Source of the DNA: Leeuwenhoekiella sp.
GTDB lineage: Bacteria; Bacteroidota; Bacteroidia; Flavobacteriales; Flavobacteriaceae
Direction: 5' to 3'
Assembly (NCBI GenBank): GCA_002708845.1
Contig: PAPI01000018.1
Location: 62,001 to 126,000 of the forward strand
Length of the DNA: 64,000 nt
The position numbers and the translations under genes were made by a program. Within the stretch, counting starts at the first letter, position 1; each line of letters starts with the position of its first letter. The notes under the pieces are model-generated. The model worked only from the letters and a program-made list of their open reading frames with translations, searched no databases and was not told where the DNA came from. Positions 55,534 to 64,000 of this stretch are shown here, piece by piece.

Positions 55534-57188
55534 GTCTTTTTATAGATATTCCTGAAGACGATGATCAACTGCCGGCTCTAAATACCGGTCGCGGTAAACT
55601 CATATGGATCTCTTCAGTAGATCACAAGCAGCTTGGGATTATGTATCTCTGGCTGGCGCTATTCTTCTTTTTGATTGGAGGTATAGAGGCGATGATCATC
55701 AGAGCGCAGCTGGCCAGTGCTGATAATGATTTAATCTCCCCCGAGCTCTACAATCAAATATTTACCATGCACGGGACCACGATGATATTTTTGGCCCTGA
55801 TGCCTGCTTTAATTGGTCTTGCAACATACCTGCTACCGTTGATGATTGGAGCAAATGAGATGGCTTTTCCGCGTCTAAATGCCTTCAGCTTCTGGATGAC
55901 TTGTATGGGTGGATTTTTAATGTATTTCAGTTTTTTTTCAGGTGGCGCTCCTGATGCGGGCTGGTTTAATTATGCACCTTTAAGTGAAAACAACTATTCC
56001 TCTACTGCGGGAGTAGACTACTATCTGGTAGGTCTTATACTTACCGGAATGGGCAGCATAGGAGCAGGACTCAATTTTGTTACTACGGTACTCACCTTGC
56101 GCTCCCCACAAATGAAGCTGAATATGCTTCCGCTGTTTGCGTGGATGATTTTTATAAATGGCTTTTTATTATTGGCTGCATTCCCGTTACTCAATGCCGG
56201 TTTGTTTATGATGCTCATAGACCGCCAGTTTGATGCCCATTTCTTTATTCCTTCCACAGGAGGTTCAGCGATTTTGTGGCAACATTTTTTCTGGGCATTC
56301 GGGCATCCTGAAGTTTACATTCTTGCACTTCCTGCTTTCGGTATCATATCTGAAGTGATCCCTGTATTTTCAAGAAAACCCATATTTGGTTACAAATTTA
56401 TAGCCGCTTCTACCGTTGCCATCGCCCTACTCGCATTTGGCGTTTGGATACACCATATGTTTGCAGCCGGAATGAGTAACACCGTTAACGGATTCTTTGC
56501 AGCGAGCTCTATGCTTATAGGTATTCCTACCGGTATCAAAGTGATTAACTGGATTGGCACGATGTACAAAGGCAGTATACGTATGACCGTATCAATGATG
56601 TTTACGATGGCCTTCTTAATAGACTTTACAATTGGTGGTTTGAGCGGTGCATCTTTCGCGATTGTTCCCATAGACTGGCAACTTACCGATACCTATTATG
56701 TGGTAGCACATATACACTATGTTTTTCTGGGCGGAACCGCTTTTGGGATTTTTGCCGGAATCTTTTATTGGTTTCCTAAAATCAGCGGAAGACATTTGTC
56801 TGAAAAACTGGGTAAATGGCACTTATGGCTTTTTGTACTCGGTTTTAATATGACCTTTTTATTACAACACGTCCTTGGAATTTTAGGAATGCCCAGACGC
56901 GTATACACCTATCCTGTAGATTTATCGTACTGGGAGGTTTTAAATTTAATTTCTTCTCTCGGCGCTATTTTTATGTTTGCTGGGATTGCTGCTTTTCTGT
57001 GGAATATCTACGTGACTCTTAAAAAACCCAGACAAGCCGATGATAATCCATGGGAGGCGTGGACGCTGGAGTGGGCAACCACTTCCCCACCCCAATTGCA
57101 AAACTTTACAAGCCTGCCACCTGTACATAGCAGACGGCCTTTGTGGGATCTCAAACATCCTGATAACCCCGATAAAAAATTGAACTGA
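55530..57188 (+). CDS. ctaD: Cytochrome c oxidase subunit I (haem-copper oxidase)
   Basis: A 552-residue haem-copper oxidase with about 12 membrane helices. Haem and CuB ligands sit in NQIFTMHGTTMIFLALMP, FWAFGHPEVYILALPAFG near 258, IHHMFAAGMS and YVVAHIHYVFLGG. The Glu in GHPEVYI marks a type A1 (D-channel Glu) enzyme. It reduces O2 to water and pumps protons. Start ATG overlaps the end of subunit II, and the last base is shared with the subunit III start. Confidence 0.97.
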   Translation: MSLFIDIPEDDDQLPALNTGRGKLIWISSVDHKQLGIMYLWLALFFFLIGGIEAMIIRAQLASADNDLISPELYNQIFTMHGTTMIFLALMPALIGLATYLLPLMIGANEMAFPRLNAFSFWMTCMGGFLMYFSFFSGGAPDAGWFNYAPLSENNYSSTAGVDYYLVGLILTGMGSIGAGLNFVTTVLTLRSPQMKLNMLPLFAWMIFINGFLLLAAFPLLNAGLFMMLIDRQFDAHFFIPSTGGSAILWQHFFWAFGHPEVYILALPAFGIISEVIPVFSRKPIFGYKFIAASTVAIALLAFGVWIHHMFAAGMSNTVNGFFAASSMLIGIPTGIKVINWIGTMYKGSIRMTVSMMFTMAFLIDFTIGGLSGASFAIVPIDWQLTDTYYVVAHIHYVFLGGTAFGIFAGIFYWFPKISGRHLSEKLGKWHLWLFVLGFNMTFLLQHVLGILGMPRRVYTYPVDLSYWEVLNLISSLGAIFMFAGIAAFLWNIYVTLKKPRQADDNPWEAWTLEWATTSPPQLQNFTSLPPVHSRRPLWDLKHPDNPDKKLN

Positions 57189-57739
57189 TGAAAGATAAAG
57201 GAAAATTACTGGTTCTTTTTTTAATCGCTTCAGAAGCGTTCTTTTTCATCGCGCTGATTATCGCGTATGTTTATTACCGAAATTTCACAAACGCGACAGA
57301 CACGGTTGCAGCCAATTTGGATGCGATGCGCACAGGTATTTTTACGCTATTCCTTGTAGGTAGCAGCGTAACCCTGATTTTTGGTAAAAGAGCATTAAAG
57401 AAAGGAAACAACCAGACATTTAAACTGTTTATGGCCCTTACTATACTTCTGGGAGCTGTTTTTATGGTTGGTCAGATTACCGAGTATATTGGTCTGTATC
57501 ACAAACAAATTACCTTAAATAAGGATGTTTTTGGTTCAAGCTTTTTTACGTTGACCGGTTTTCACGGATTACACGTAATATTAGGTATCATTGCTTTATC
57601 TATTCTCTTTGGAGTTTCATTTACCAAAATGAAGCCCGTTACCCTTGCAGGAATTGAAGGAGTAGATACCTATTGGCATTTTGTAGATGTGGTCTGGATT
57701 TTTGTTTTCTATTTTGTCTATATAACACCGCTGTTATGA
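57188..57739 (+). CDS. Cytochrome c oxidase subunit III
   Basis: A 183-residue membrane protein with about five helices: LLVLFLIASEAFFFIALIIAY, IFTLFLVGSSVTLIF, MALTILLGAVFMVGQITEY, SFFTLTGFHGLHVILGIIAL and a C-terminal YWHFVDVVWIFVFYFVYI. The FHGLHV and WHFVDVVWIFVF motifs are family hallmarks. The start overlaps the subunit I stop (TGATG) and the end overlaps the CtaG start (ATGA), so translation is coupled. Confidence 0.93.
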   Translation: MKDKGKLLVLFLIASEAFFFIALIIAYVYYRNFTNATDTVAANLDAMRTGIFTLFLVGSSVTLIFGKRALKKGNNQTFKLFMALTILLGAVFMVGQITEYIGLYHKQITLNKDVFGSSFFTLTGFHGLHVILGIIALSILFGVSFTKMKPVTLAGIEGVDTYWHFVDVVWIFVFYFVYITPLL

Positions 57740-58581
57740 GTTTTACAGGTTACTTTTTTAATATCGACAACTGGTCTGTTCCGGGATTTCTCGCGGTCAT
57801 GGTACTGTTTGTTTCCTACTTAATATTTTTTGATACCCGTAAACTTCAAAAGCTGGCCTTTGGTTTGAGCCTGATCCTGATTTACCTGGCTTTAGGTTCA
57901 CCGCTTGCAAAGCTTACCTCTTTTGGTCTGCACAGCATTGTTATGCTTCAGCACATTATATTGTTGATGATTACCCCCATACTGTTATTAAAAGCTTTAC
58001 CCAATAGCCTATTACAAAGCAGTTGGTTAGTTTCGGTTTTAAACAAAGTGAAAAATACCTATCTCCTTCTTTGGCTTCTAGGAGCTGTTGCGATGTGGGG
58101 CGGTCATTTTTTTAGTGCAGCGCTACTTTCGGCCAAAACGGGTACCGCTATATGTGGTATTAATGCTACCGCAGGCAGTTGGGTAACTGCAATGCCATCC
58201 GGTTTGAGTTTTGCACTTTTAGTTATTGCAGGACTCTTATTCTATTTACCGGTTTTCAACCCACTAGATTCAGGCAGATTGGCTCCGTTAAAACGGGTGG
58301 TCTATTTATTTACCGCCTGTGTGAGTTGTTCTACTCTGGGACTGTATGTTGTGTTTTCGGCAAATTCGGCCGCTGCGGTAGAAGCAATTCCCATATTTAA
58401 CACCTTACGCAATCCCTTACCGATGAGTTTACGCAACGATCAGGAACTCGCTGGTATGTTGATGTGGGTGCCGGGCTGTATTCTGTATGTGATGGAATCG
58501 GTGAACATCCTGCTCAAGTGGTATGACGGGGAGACGGCAGAAGAATCTACAGTTGCAGCTGTAAAAATTTCAAAAGACTAA
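57736..58581 (+). CDS. ctaG: Cytochrome c oxidase assembly factor CtaG (caa3 type)
   Basis: About 281 residues from 57736. The frame extends upstream to 57673, but that portion overlaps subunit III in another frame; the ATG at 57736 overlaps the subunit III stop and begins MSFTGYFFNIDNWS, matching the tight operon. Several hydrophobic segments with LHSIVMLQHIILLMITPIL and SLRNDQELAGMLMWVPG resemble the caa3-CtaG family, involved in copper insertion or maturation of subunit I. It is not the Cox11-type CtaG. Confidence 0.85.
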   Translation: MSFTGYFFNIDNWSVPGFLAVMVLFVSYLIFFDTRKLQKLAFGLSLILIYLALGSPLAKLTSFGLHSIVMLQHIILLMITPILLLKALPNSLLQSSWLVSVLNKVKNTYLLLWLLGAVAMWGGHFFSAALLSAKTGTAICGINATAGSWVTAMPSGLSFALLVIAGLLFYLPVFNPLDSGRLAPLKRVVYLFTACVSCSTLGLYVVFSANSAAAVEAIPIFNTLRNPLPMSLRNDQELAGMLMWVPGCILYVMESVNILLKWYDGETAEESTVAAVKISKD

Positions 58582-58583
58582 AA

Positions 58584-58808
58584 ATGGCAAACGAAGTTTC
58601 AAAAGACATTAAGGCACAGCCAGAAAAATTACCCAAACCCACTTATTGGCCCTTTTTTCTGGCTTTGGGAGTTGTATTTATGTTTTGGGGAATTTTGACC
58701 TCGTGGATCATCAGCGGCATAGGCCTTATTCTGTTTAGCGTAGCATTAACCGGATGGATCAAAGAACTTTATAAAGAATTACCTAAACAAAACGATCATG
58801 GCTTGTAA
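58584..58808 (+). CDS. Small cytochrome oxidase subunit IV-like protein
   Basis: A 74-residue protein with two membrane helices (WPFFLALGVVFMFWGILTSW and IISGIGLILFSVALTGWI) and a conserved-looking KPTYWPFFLALGV start. Position between CtaG and Rieske and its length support a subunit IV-like role. Its end overlaps the Rieske start by 11 bases. Confidence 0.75.
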   Translation: MANEVSKDIKAQPEKLPKPTYWPFFLALGVVFMFWGILTSWIISGIGLILFSVALTGWIKELYKELPKQNDHGL

Positions 58809-59334
58809 CTGTGAAAACGAAAACCTGGAGGAAAGGCTTAGCAAAACTGCAGGTCGCCGAAGTTTTTTAACCAAAATAAGTGTGGGTATAGGTTCTCTGG
58901 TAGGAGCTATACTGGCTTTCCCTTTGATAACAGCAATGCTTGACCCGGTCACGCGTAAAAAGACATCTGCCTGGCGAAAGGTTGGTTTATTAGACGATTT
59001 TGAAGTAGGTAAAACCAAAATGGTTTCTTTTGAAAATCCATCGCCGTATCAATGGAGTGGTAAAATTGCCTATTCTGCGGCTTATATCAGACGGGAGGAA
59101 AACGATAAATTAACGGCATTTTCTGTAAACTGTGCACATTTGGGATGCCCGGTACGCTGGGAAGAAGAAGCCGAGCTATTCATGTGTCCCTGTCACGGCG
59201 GCGTATACTATAAAGACGGTACACGGGCTGCCGGACCTCCTCCGCGTGGCTTATATACCTATCCCGTGCGAATCAAAAACAATAACATAGAATTGGAAAC
59301 AGAGGCGCTACCCATTACAAATATGTCATCGTAA
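58798..59334 (+). CDS. Rieske iron-sulfur protein of a menaquinol:cytochrome c reductase
   Basis: A 178-residue protein with a Tat-like leader (GRRSFLTKISVGIGSLVGAILAFPL) that also anchors it. The [2Fe-2S] ligands are in NCAHLGCPVRW near 111 and MCPCHGGVYY near 130, followed by AAGPPPRGL. It passes electrons from the quinol to cytochrome c. It overlaps the small subunit gene upstream; the cytochrome b gene follows after 57 bases. Confidence 0.95.
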   Translation: MACNCENENLEERLSKTAGRRSFLTKISVGIGSLVGAILAFPLITAMLDPVTRKKTSAWRKVGLLDDFEVGKTKMVSFENPSPYQWSGKIAYSAAYIRREENDKLTAFSVNCAHLGCPVRWEEEAELFMCPCHGGVYYKDGTRAAGPPPRGLYTYPVRIKNNNIELETEALPITNMSS

Positions 59335-59368
59335 AGTCTGTATTTCGAGGCTTTAATCGGTTAATTAA

Positions 59369-59395
59369 ATGTTGAAACTAAAATTATTCGTGTGA
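59369..59395 (+). other. Possible 8-residue leader ORF before cytochrome b
   Basis: ATG TTG AAA CTA AAA TTA TTC GTG TGA: the stop overlaps the GTG start of cytochrome b (GTGA). It may allow coupled initiation at the non-ATG start, or may be chance. Confidence 0.3.
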
Positions 59396-60816
59396 AAAAA
59401 GTACTACACAAACTCGGGAAATGGGCAGACGACCGCGGTGGTTTTAGCGAACTCATGAAACCGCTTAAAACCCACCTCGTGCCACCCGGATCGGCCTGGA
59501 ATTACGTTTGGGGAAGTGCTACTTTATTCTGTCTTATTATTCAGGTAGTAACGGGTATTGCGCTTAGTTTTTTATATCAGCCTTCTGCAGATGTGGCCTA
59601 CACTTCGCTTCAATACATAGAGAATCAGGCGTTTTTAGGAAGTTTTATTCGCGGACTTCACAACTGGGGAGCTTCGGGAATGGTTTTTTTAATGGGAATG
59701 CATATGATACGCGTCTACATTTTTGCAGCGTATAAATATCCACGAGAAATGAGCTGGATTACCGGCGTATTCCTGATGGCAATAACTATAGTAATGGCGT
59801 TTACGGGACAATTACTGCGTTGGGATAATAACGGCGTATGGTCTGCAGTGGTCGCAGCCGAGCAAATGGGACGAATCCCGATCATAGGTGATTCTATAGC
59901 CTATTTTCTTCTGGGAGGATCAACTATTGGAGGCGAAACACTCAACCGGTTTTTTGCCATGCACGTTTTTTTGTTTCCGGCCATTCTGTTTATGCTTGTG
60001 GGCTATCATCTGTTTTTGGTTTTTAGAAACGGAATTTCAGAACCTCCAAAAATTGGTCGTCTGGTAGACCCTAAGACTTACCGGACCTGGTATGAAAATA
60101 TGCTTCAGAAAAAAGGTGTGCCCTTTTTCCCGGATGCCATTTGGCGGGACGCGGTATTTAGTGCTTTGGTCTTGATTATTCTGGTGGCGCTGGCGTGGTT
60201 TGTAGGCGCTCCCGCACTTACCTCTCCGCCTGATTTGACTAACGTCAATGCAGATCCTAAACCCGACTGGTACTTCACCTGGATTTTTGCACTTTTCGCT
60301 CTAATGCCCAGGCAAATAGAGTCCTATGTCATCTTTTTTGGTCCGTTAATTGGCGGAACATTACTTTTTGCCATTCCGTTTTTGTCTAATAAAGGAGAGC
60401 GCAGTCCATTACGAAGACCCTGGGCTATCGCAGGAGTGAGTTTTATCATCCTTAGTATTTGCTCGTTGTGGTATATAGGTATACGCGCACCCTGGTCACC
60501 CCATTTTGATGCCGAACCGCTTTCAGAATACACAAGCGTTCCTCAGGCGACTGAGGAGCAGGAAAAAGGAATCGAATATTTTAACACAGTGGGATGTCTG
60601 TATTGCCATAAGATAAACAGTCATGGCGGTATACGTGGTCCCGAACTTACGCAGGTGCAAAACCGACTTACCCGTGAACAGATCATAATCCGTATTGTAA
60701 ATGGTGCGGAAAACATGCCGGCTTATGGTGGTGCACTTTCTAAGGAAGAACTCAGTGCTCTTGTCTCTTTTTTAATGGCTGAAGATAAATCAGGAGCAAA
60801 ACCTCTTTCTGAATAA
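59392..60816 (+). CDS. Cytochrome b fused to a C-terminal cytochrome c domain
   Basis: A 474-residue protein starting at GTG 59392; no in-frame ATG gives the full N-terminus. The cytochrome b part has paired haem His regions (FIRGLHNWGASGMVFLMGMH with H near 85/99, and FFAMHVFLFPAILFMLVGYH near 185-205), a subunit-IV-like part (PDWYFTWIFALFALMPRQIE) and a C-terminal monohaem domain (GCLYCHKINSHGG, CXXCH near 402; NMPAYG likely Met ligand). With Rieske and caa3 genes it would form a compact bc-caa3 chain without a separate cytochrome c1. Confidence 0.93.
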   Translation: MKKVLHKLGKWADDRGGFSELMKPLKTHLVPPGSAWNYVWGSATLFCLIIQVVTGIALSFLYQPSADVAYTSLQYIENQAFLGSFIRGLHNWGASGMVFLMGMHMIRVYIFAAYKYPREMSWITGVFLMAITIVMAFTGQLLRWDNNGVWSAVVAAEQMGRIPIIGDSIAYFLLGGSTIGGETLNRFFAMHVFLFPAILFMLVGYHLFLVFRNGISEPPKIGRLVDPKTYRTWYENMLQKKGVPFFPDAIWRDAVFSALVLIILVALAWFVGAPALTSPPDLTNVNADPKPDWYFTWIFALFALMPRQIESYVIFFGPLIGGTLLFAIPFLSNKGERSPLRRPWAIAGVSFIILSICSLWYIGIRAPWSPHFDAEPLSEYTSVPQATEEQEKGIEYFNTVGCLYCHKINSHGGIRGPELTQVQNRLTREQIIIRIVNGAENMPAYGGALSKEELSALVSFLMAEDKSGAKPLSE

Positions 60817-60924
60817 ACAGTCTTAACTATTTTGATATCTGATATTTTAATAGATTAACAAATTTCCTGAGCCTTCCTGAAATAAATAAAATAGGTTTGT
60901 TATCTCCTTTTATTTTCAGGATTT

Positions 60925-61827
60925 ATGTCAAATACCCCGGAAAAATCTGCTATTAAAGCAACTTATTTCAGCATTTTAAGCAATACCGTTCTGGCTGCCA
61001 TAAAATTTATTTCCGGTATTTTTGGTAACTCGTATGCGCTTATCGCAGACGGAATTGAATCTACGGCAGACATTTTTTCTTCTTTCTTCGTCTTAATTGG
61101 TTTTAAGTATGCGCAACGCCCTCCTGATGAAAATCATCCTTACGGGCATTCGCGTATTGAACCCCTGATCACCTTTCTGGTTGTTGCCTTTCTGGTCACA
61201 TCGGCAACCGTAATCGCTTATGAGAGTATAGAAAACATCAGAACACCACATAAAGTGCCGGAAGCCTGGACCCTAATCGTTTTGGCGATTATCATTATCT
61301 GGAAAGAAGCTTCCTATCGTTATGTAATCCGCAAGAGTAAAGAGACTAACAGCTCGGCGCTCAGGGCAGATGCCTGGCATCATCGCAGTGATGCGGTAAC
61401 TTCAGTAACGGCGTTTATTGGTATTTCAATCGCACTGGTATTTGGAAAAGGGTTTGAAACAGCAGATGACTGGGCGGCCTTATTTGCTTCAGCATTTATC
61501 CTGTACAATGCTTACCTCATTTTTCGGCCTGCTTTGGGCGAAATTATGGACGAGCATCGCTACGATGACGTAGTTGAAAATATACGCGAGGTTGCTCTTA
61601 CTGTTGAAGGTATACGCGGAACTGAAAAGTGTTTTGTACGTAAAGCTGGGATGAAATATCTAGTAGAATTACATGCCATTGTTGATGGTGAAATCAGCGT
61701 AAACAGCGGTCATGTTTTGGCTCACAAACTTCAGGATAAACTACAGGACAAACTCCCCGAAATCTCTCATATTACCATTCATATAGAACCCGAATGTGAA
61801 AGATCTCACGCTCAGAATCTTCGGTAA
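60925..61827 (+). CDS. Cation diffusion facilitator (CDF) metal exporter
   Basis: A 300-residue CDF transporter. Membrane helices carry the two metal-site motifs: YALIADGIESTADIFSSFF (D-x3-D type) and LRADAWHHRSDAVTSVTAF (H-x3-D type), and the HPYGHSRIEPL signature follows the second helix. A cytoplasmic C-terminal domain with FVRKAGMKYLVELHAIVDG ends in HITIHIEPE. It exports Zn, Fe, Mn or similar divalent ions by proton exchange; the metal cannot be told. It stands after a 108-base gap from cytochrome b. Confidence 0.92.
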   Translation: MSNTPEKSAIKATYFSILSNTVLAAIKFISGIFGNSYALIADGIESTADIFSSFFVLIGFKYAQRPPDENHPYGHSRIEPLITFLVVAFLVTSATVIAYESIENIRTPHKVPEAWTLIVLAIIIIWKEASYRYVIRKSKETNSSALRADAWHHRSDAVTSVTAFIGISIALVFGKGFETADDWAALFASAFILYNAYLIFRPALGEIMDEHRYDDVVENIREVALTVEGIRGTEKCFVRKAGMKYLVELHAIVDGEISVNSGHVLAHKLQDKLQDKLPEISHITIHIEPECERSHAQNLR

Positions 61828-62025
61828 AACAAAATTTAAAAAAAATCAGTTTTAAATTGCAGCATAAATCTCTGACATTAAATAGGCTGAGCCCACCCAC
61901 CTTGTTTGAGATTAGCACAGAGCAATAATTTCTATTTAGAATTTATCTAAATAATTTGGACGGTTTAAAAGTGAATAATACATTTGCCAAAACAAATTAT
62001 TTATAACAAGTCTAAATAAAAACAA

Positions 62026-64000
62026 ATGAAAATTATTCTCACAACGTTCGTGTTGTTTATAGGAAGCTGGTGCTTTGGTCAAACTGGTTCCTTAAAGGGT
62101 ATTGTCACCGATAATACAGGAAAAACCCTATCTGGAGTAAATGTTATCCTCAATAATACCGCTTTGGGAACTCAAACCAATCCTGACGGAATATTTGAAT
62201 TTGAAGAACTGCAGGCAGGTGATTATACACTCAGCCTTTCGTATCTGGGTTTTCGCACTAAAAATTTAGAGATAAACCTCAATGCCTCTCAAACTCTCGA
62301 TCTTGGAAATATTACGCTATACGAAGGGAATGAGATTCTTAATGAGGTTGTGATCGAAGGAACTCGAAGAAATAAATTTTCAAGAAGAAAAACAGCCTAT
62401 GTAGCTAAACTACCTTTAAAAGATCTCGAAAACACGCAGGTTTACAGTACAATTACTAATGAATTACTACAATCTCAGGTAGTAACCAATTTTGATGATG
62501 CACTTAAAAACGCAACCGGTGTTGAAAAACTTTGGGCTTCTACCGGAAGAGGTGGTGATGGTGCCGGTTACTACGCACTACGCGGATTCTCTGTGCAACC
62601 GCAGTTGGTAAATGGCTTGCCCGGTCTAACTAACGGAACCATCAATCCCGCAAATATTGAGCGCATTGAAGTTCTAAAAGGTCCTTCAGCAACGCTTTTT
62701 GGTAACGCAATAAGTTCATATGGTGGTCTTATAAATGTGGTGACTAAAAAACCTTACCTAGGTACAGGAGGTGAAGTTGCATTTACCTCTGGTTCTTATG
62801 GTTTAAATCAAATTGTCGGAGACTTTAATACGCCCCTGAGTAAAGAAAATGATTTGTATTTCAGGTTAAATACAGCCTATACAACTGAACAAAGTTTTCA
62901 GGATGCTGGTTTTAGAGAATCATTTTTTGTAGCTCCTTCCCTATCCTATCGGGTGAATAATCGTCTTTCATTTTCTTTTTATGGCGAAATCACCAAAGCA
63001 GAGCAAACCAATCCTACCTTTTTATTCTCAAACCGAAGTGCTCCAACTGAAGCGTCAAATCTTGAAGAATTGGGTTATAACAATAAATTATCCTTTACCA
63101 GTAACAATTTATCGCTTAAAAATCCAACTCAGAATTATCGTCTCGAGATGGACTATAAACTTTCTGATGCGTGGCAGTCGCAGACTTTATTGTCTAAGAG
63201 TACCACTTCTACTACCGGATATTACAGTTATTTATTTGACTATGGGATATTAGAAGGTAATACCTATTCCCGTCTGATCAATAAGCAAAATGCAAATACA
63301 CAAACCACTGATATTCAACAAAACTTCACCGGAGATTTTAAAACCGGAACGTTCCGCAATCGCGTGGTTGTTGGTCTTGATTATTTTAACGAAACTCAAA
63401 CGGATAACAGTACGGGATATGTTTTCTTTGGTAATATAAAACCAAACGGAGAACAAGCCAGTCTGGATAATCCCCTAACAGCAGATGTGGTAGAATCAAA
63501 GACTTTTCCACTATCGAGCGCTGCTGTTGATGCTGCACTGGCTAATGCCGGTGTGAGCAATGCCAAATCATCGTATTCTATTTTTAGCGCTTATGCTTCA
63601 GATGTCATCGATTTTACAGATTTCTTTTCGGTAATGCTGGGATTACGACTAGACCATTTTGATAATCAAGGTAGTTTTTTAGATCCCGATGACGGTTACA
63701 ATCAGACTACCCTTTCACCAAAAGCAGGCGTTGTTTTTCAGCCTATAAAAGATGAGCTGGCTGTTTTTGCTAACTATCAAAACGGTTTTACCAATGTGGC
63801 TCCACAACTGGTAGGAAATCCAGAAGATGGACCGCAAACCCTAAAAACGTTTGATCCTGAACAAGCAAATCAGATCGAATTCGGTATAAAAACCAATTTA
63901 TTCAACAACAGGCTGAATGCAACACTAAGCTATTATGACATAACGGTTACCGATAGAGTAATCACAGACCCTGATTCGCCCTTCAATAGAATTCAGGGAG
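62026..64000 (+). CDS. TonB-dependent siderophore receptor, 3' end cut off by window edge
   Basis: The frame is open from ATG 62026 to the window end (658 codons). Signal peptide MKIILTTFVLFIGSWCFGQ; a carboxypeptidase-regulatory-like domain (LKGIVTDNTGKTLSGVNVIL); plug with NEVVIEGTRRNKFSRRKTAY, ALKNATGVEKLWASTGRGGDG and IERIEVLKGPSATLFGNAIS; then a barrel (for example VMLGLRLDHFD, NYQNGFTNVAPQLVG). The GVNGL-type plug and LKGPSA.LFG motif fit ferric-siderophore receptors of the FhuA/FecA group rather than SusC. Iron supply fits the adjacent haem-rich respiratory genes, though the link is only positional. Confidence 0.92.
   Translation, partial: MKIILTTFVLFIGSWCFGQTGSLKGIVTDNTGKTLSGVNVILNNTALGTQTNPDGIFEFEELQAGDYTLSLSYLGFRTKNLEINLNASQTLDLGNITLYEGNEILNEVVIEGTRRNKFSRRKTAYVAKLPLKDLENTQVYSTITNELLQSQVVTNFDDALKNATGVEKLWASTGRGGDGAGYYALRGFSVQPQLVNGLPGLTNGTINPANIERIEVLKGPSATLFGNAISSYGGLINVVTKKPYLGTGGEVAFTSGSYGLNQIVGDFNTPLSKENDLYFRLNTAYTTEQSFQDAGFRESFFVAPSLSYRVNNRLSFSFYGEITKAEQTNPTFLFSNRSAPTEASNLEELGYNNKLSFTSNNLSLKNPTQNYRLEMDYKLSDAWQSQTLLSKSTTSTTGYYSYLFDYGILEGNTYSRLINKQNANTQTTDIQQNFTGDFKTGTFRNRVVVGLDYFNETQTDNSTGYVFFGNIKPNGEQASLDNPLTADVVESKTFPLSSAAVDAALANAGVSNAKSSYSIFSAYASDVIDFTDFFSVMLGLRLDHFDNQGSFLDPDDGYNQTTLSPKAGVVFQPIKDELAVFANYQNGFTNVAPQLVGNPEDGPQTLKTFDPEQANQIEFGIKTNLFNNRLNATLSYYDITVTDRVITDPDSPFNRIQG

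Noticed and set aside
57673-57735. Upstream extension of the CtaG frame
   Set aside because: Overlaps subunit III in another frame; the ATG at 57736 fits the operon's overlapping start-stop pattern.
61833-61858. AATTTAAAA/TTTTAAATT inverted repeat after the CDF gene
   Set aside because: Entirely A/T and without a clear T-run in the right place; too weak to call a terminator.
1-64000. CRISPR arrays, tRNA/rRNA genes, intact transposons
   Set aside because: No regularly spaced repeats, RNA gene signatures, transposase genes or terminal inverted repeats were seen.

Overview
The window looks like a chromosome segment from a polysaccharide-degrading, probably marine member of the Bacteroidota (Flavobacteriaceae-like). 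The evidence is two SusC/SusD pairs, a hybrid two-component sensor/regulator, many signal-peptide and lipoprotein glycosidases, two very large proteins with type IX secretion C-terminal domains, low GC, and weak ribosome-binding sites. No rRNA, tRNA, CRISPR array or complete insertion sequence was seen.

Region 1 (1-8.8 kb, + strand) holds a 5'-truncated GH92, a complete GH92, a 1344-residue secreted fusion (FG-GAP propeller, UnbV domain, vanadium-haloperoxidase/PAP2 domain, type IX sorting tail), a frameshifted remnant of a further GH92 3' end, and an SGNH esterase. A bidirectional terminator follows.

Region 2 (8.9-31.2 kb, - strand) is an alpha-mannan utilisation locus in three blocks. One is susC-susD-susE-GH76 endo-mannanase. 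The second is GH125-GH92-GH97-esterase-ROK. The third is GntR-mannose-6-phosphate isomerase-ROK-MFS transporter-GH92. Together they suggest a full route: surface endo-cleavage, SusCD import, periplasmic exo-trimming by GH92/GH125, inner-membrane uptake of the released sugar, then phosphorylation and isomerisation.

Region 3 (31.3-50.9 kb) is a second utilisation locus. It has an unusual GH43-ricin lectin-GH31 fusion with two inserted carbohydrate-binding modules, a second SusCD pair, a GH5-like enzyme, a GH43, a divergent hybrid two-component regulator and a six-hairpin glycosidase. The same palindrome, TAAAACGTTTTA, lies upstream of both susC genes and of the GH125 operon, which suggests that one LacI-type regulator encoded elsewhere ties the two loci together.

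Region 4 (50.9-54.1 kb) is mixed: a small membrane protein, an AraC remnant, a small HTH protein, a formylglycine-generating-enzyme-like lipoprotein and an MtfA-like peptidase.

Region 5 (54.6-60.8 kb, + strand) is a tight respiratory operon joining a caa3-type cytochrome oxidase (subunits II, I, III, CtaG, IV) to a Rieske protein and a cytochrome b with a C-terminal haem c domain. A CDF metal exporter and the 5' part of a siderophore-type TonB receptor close the window.
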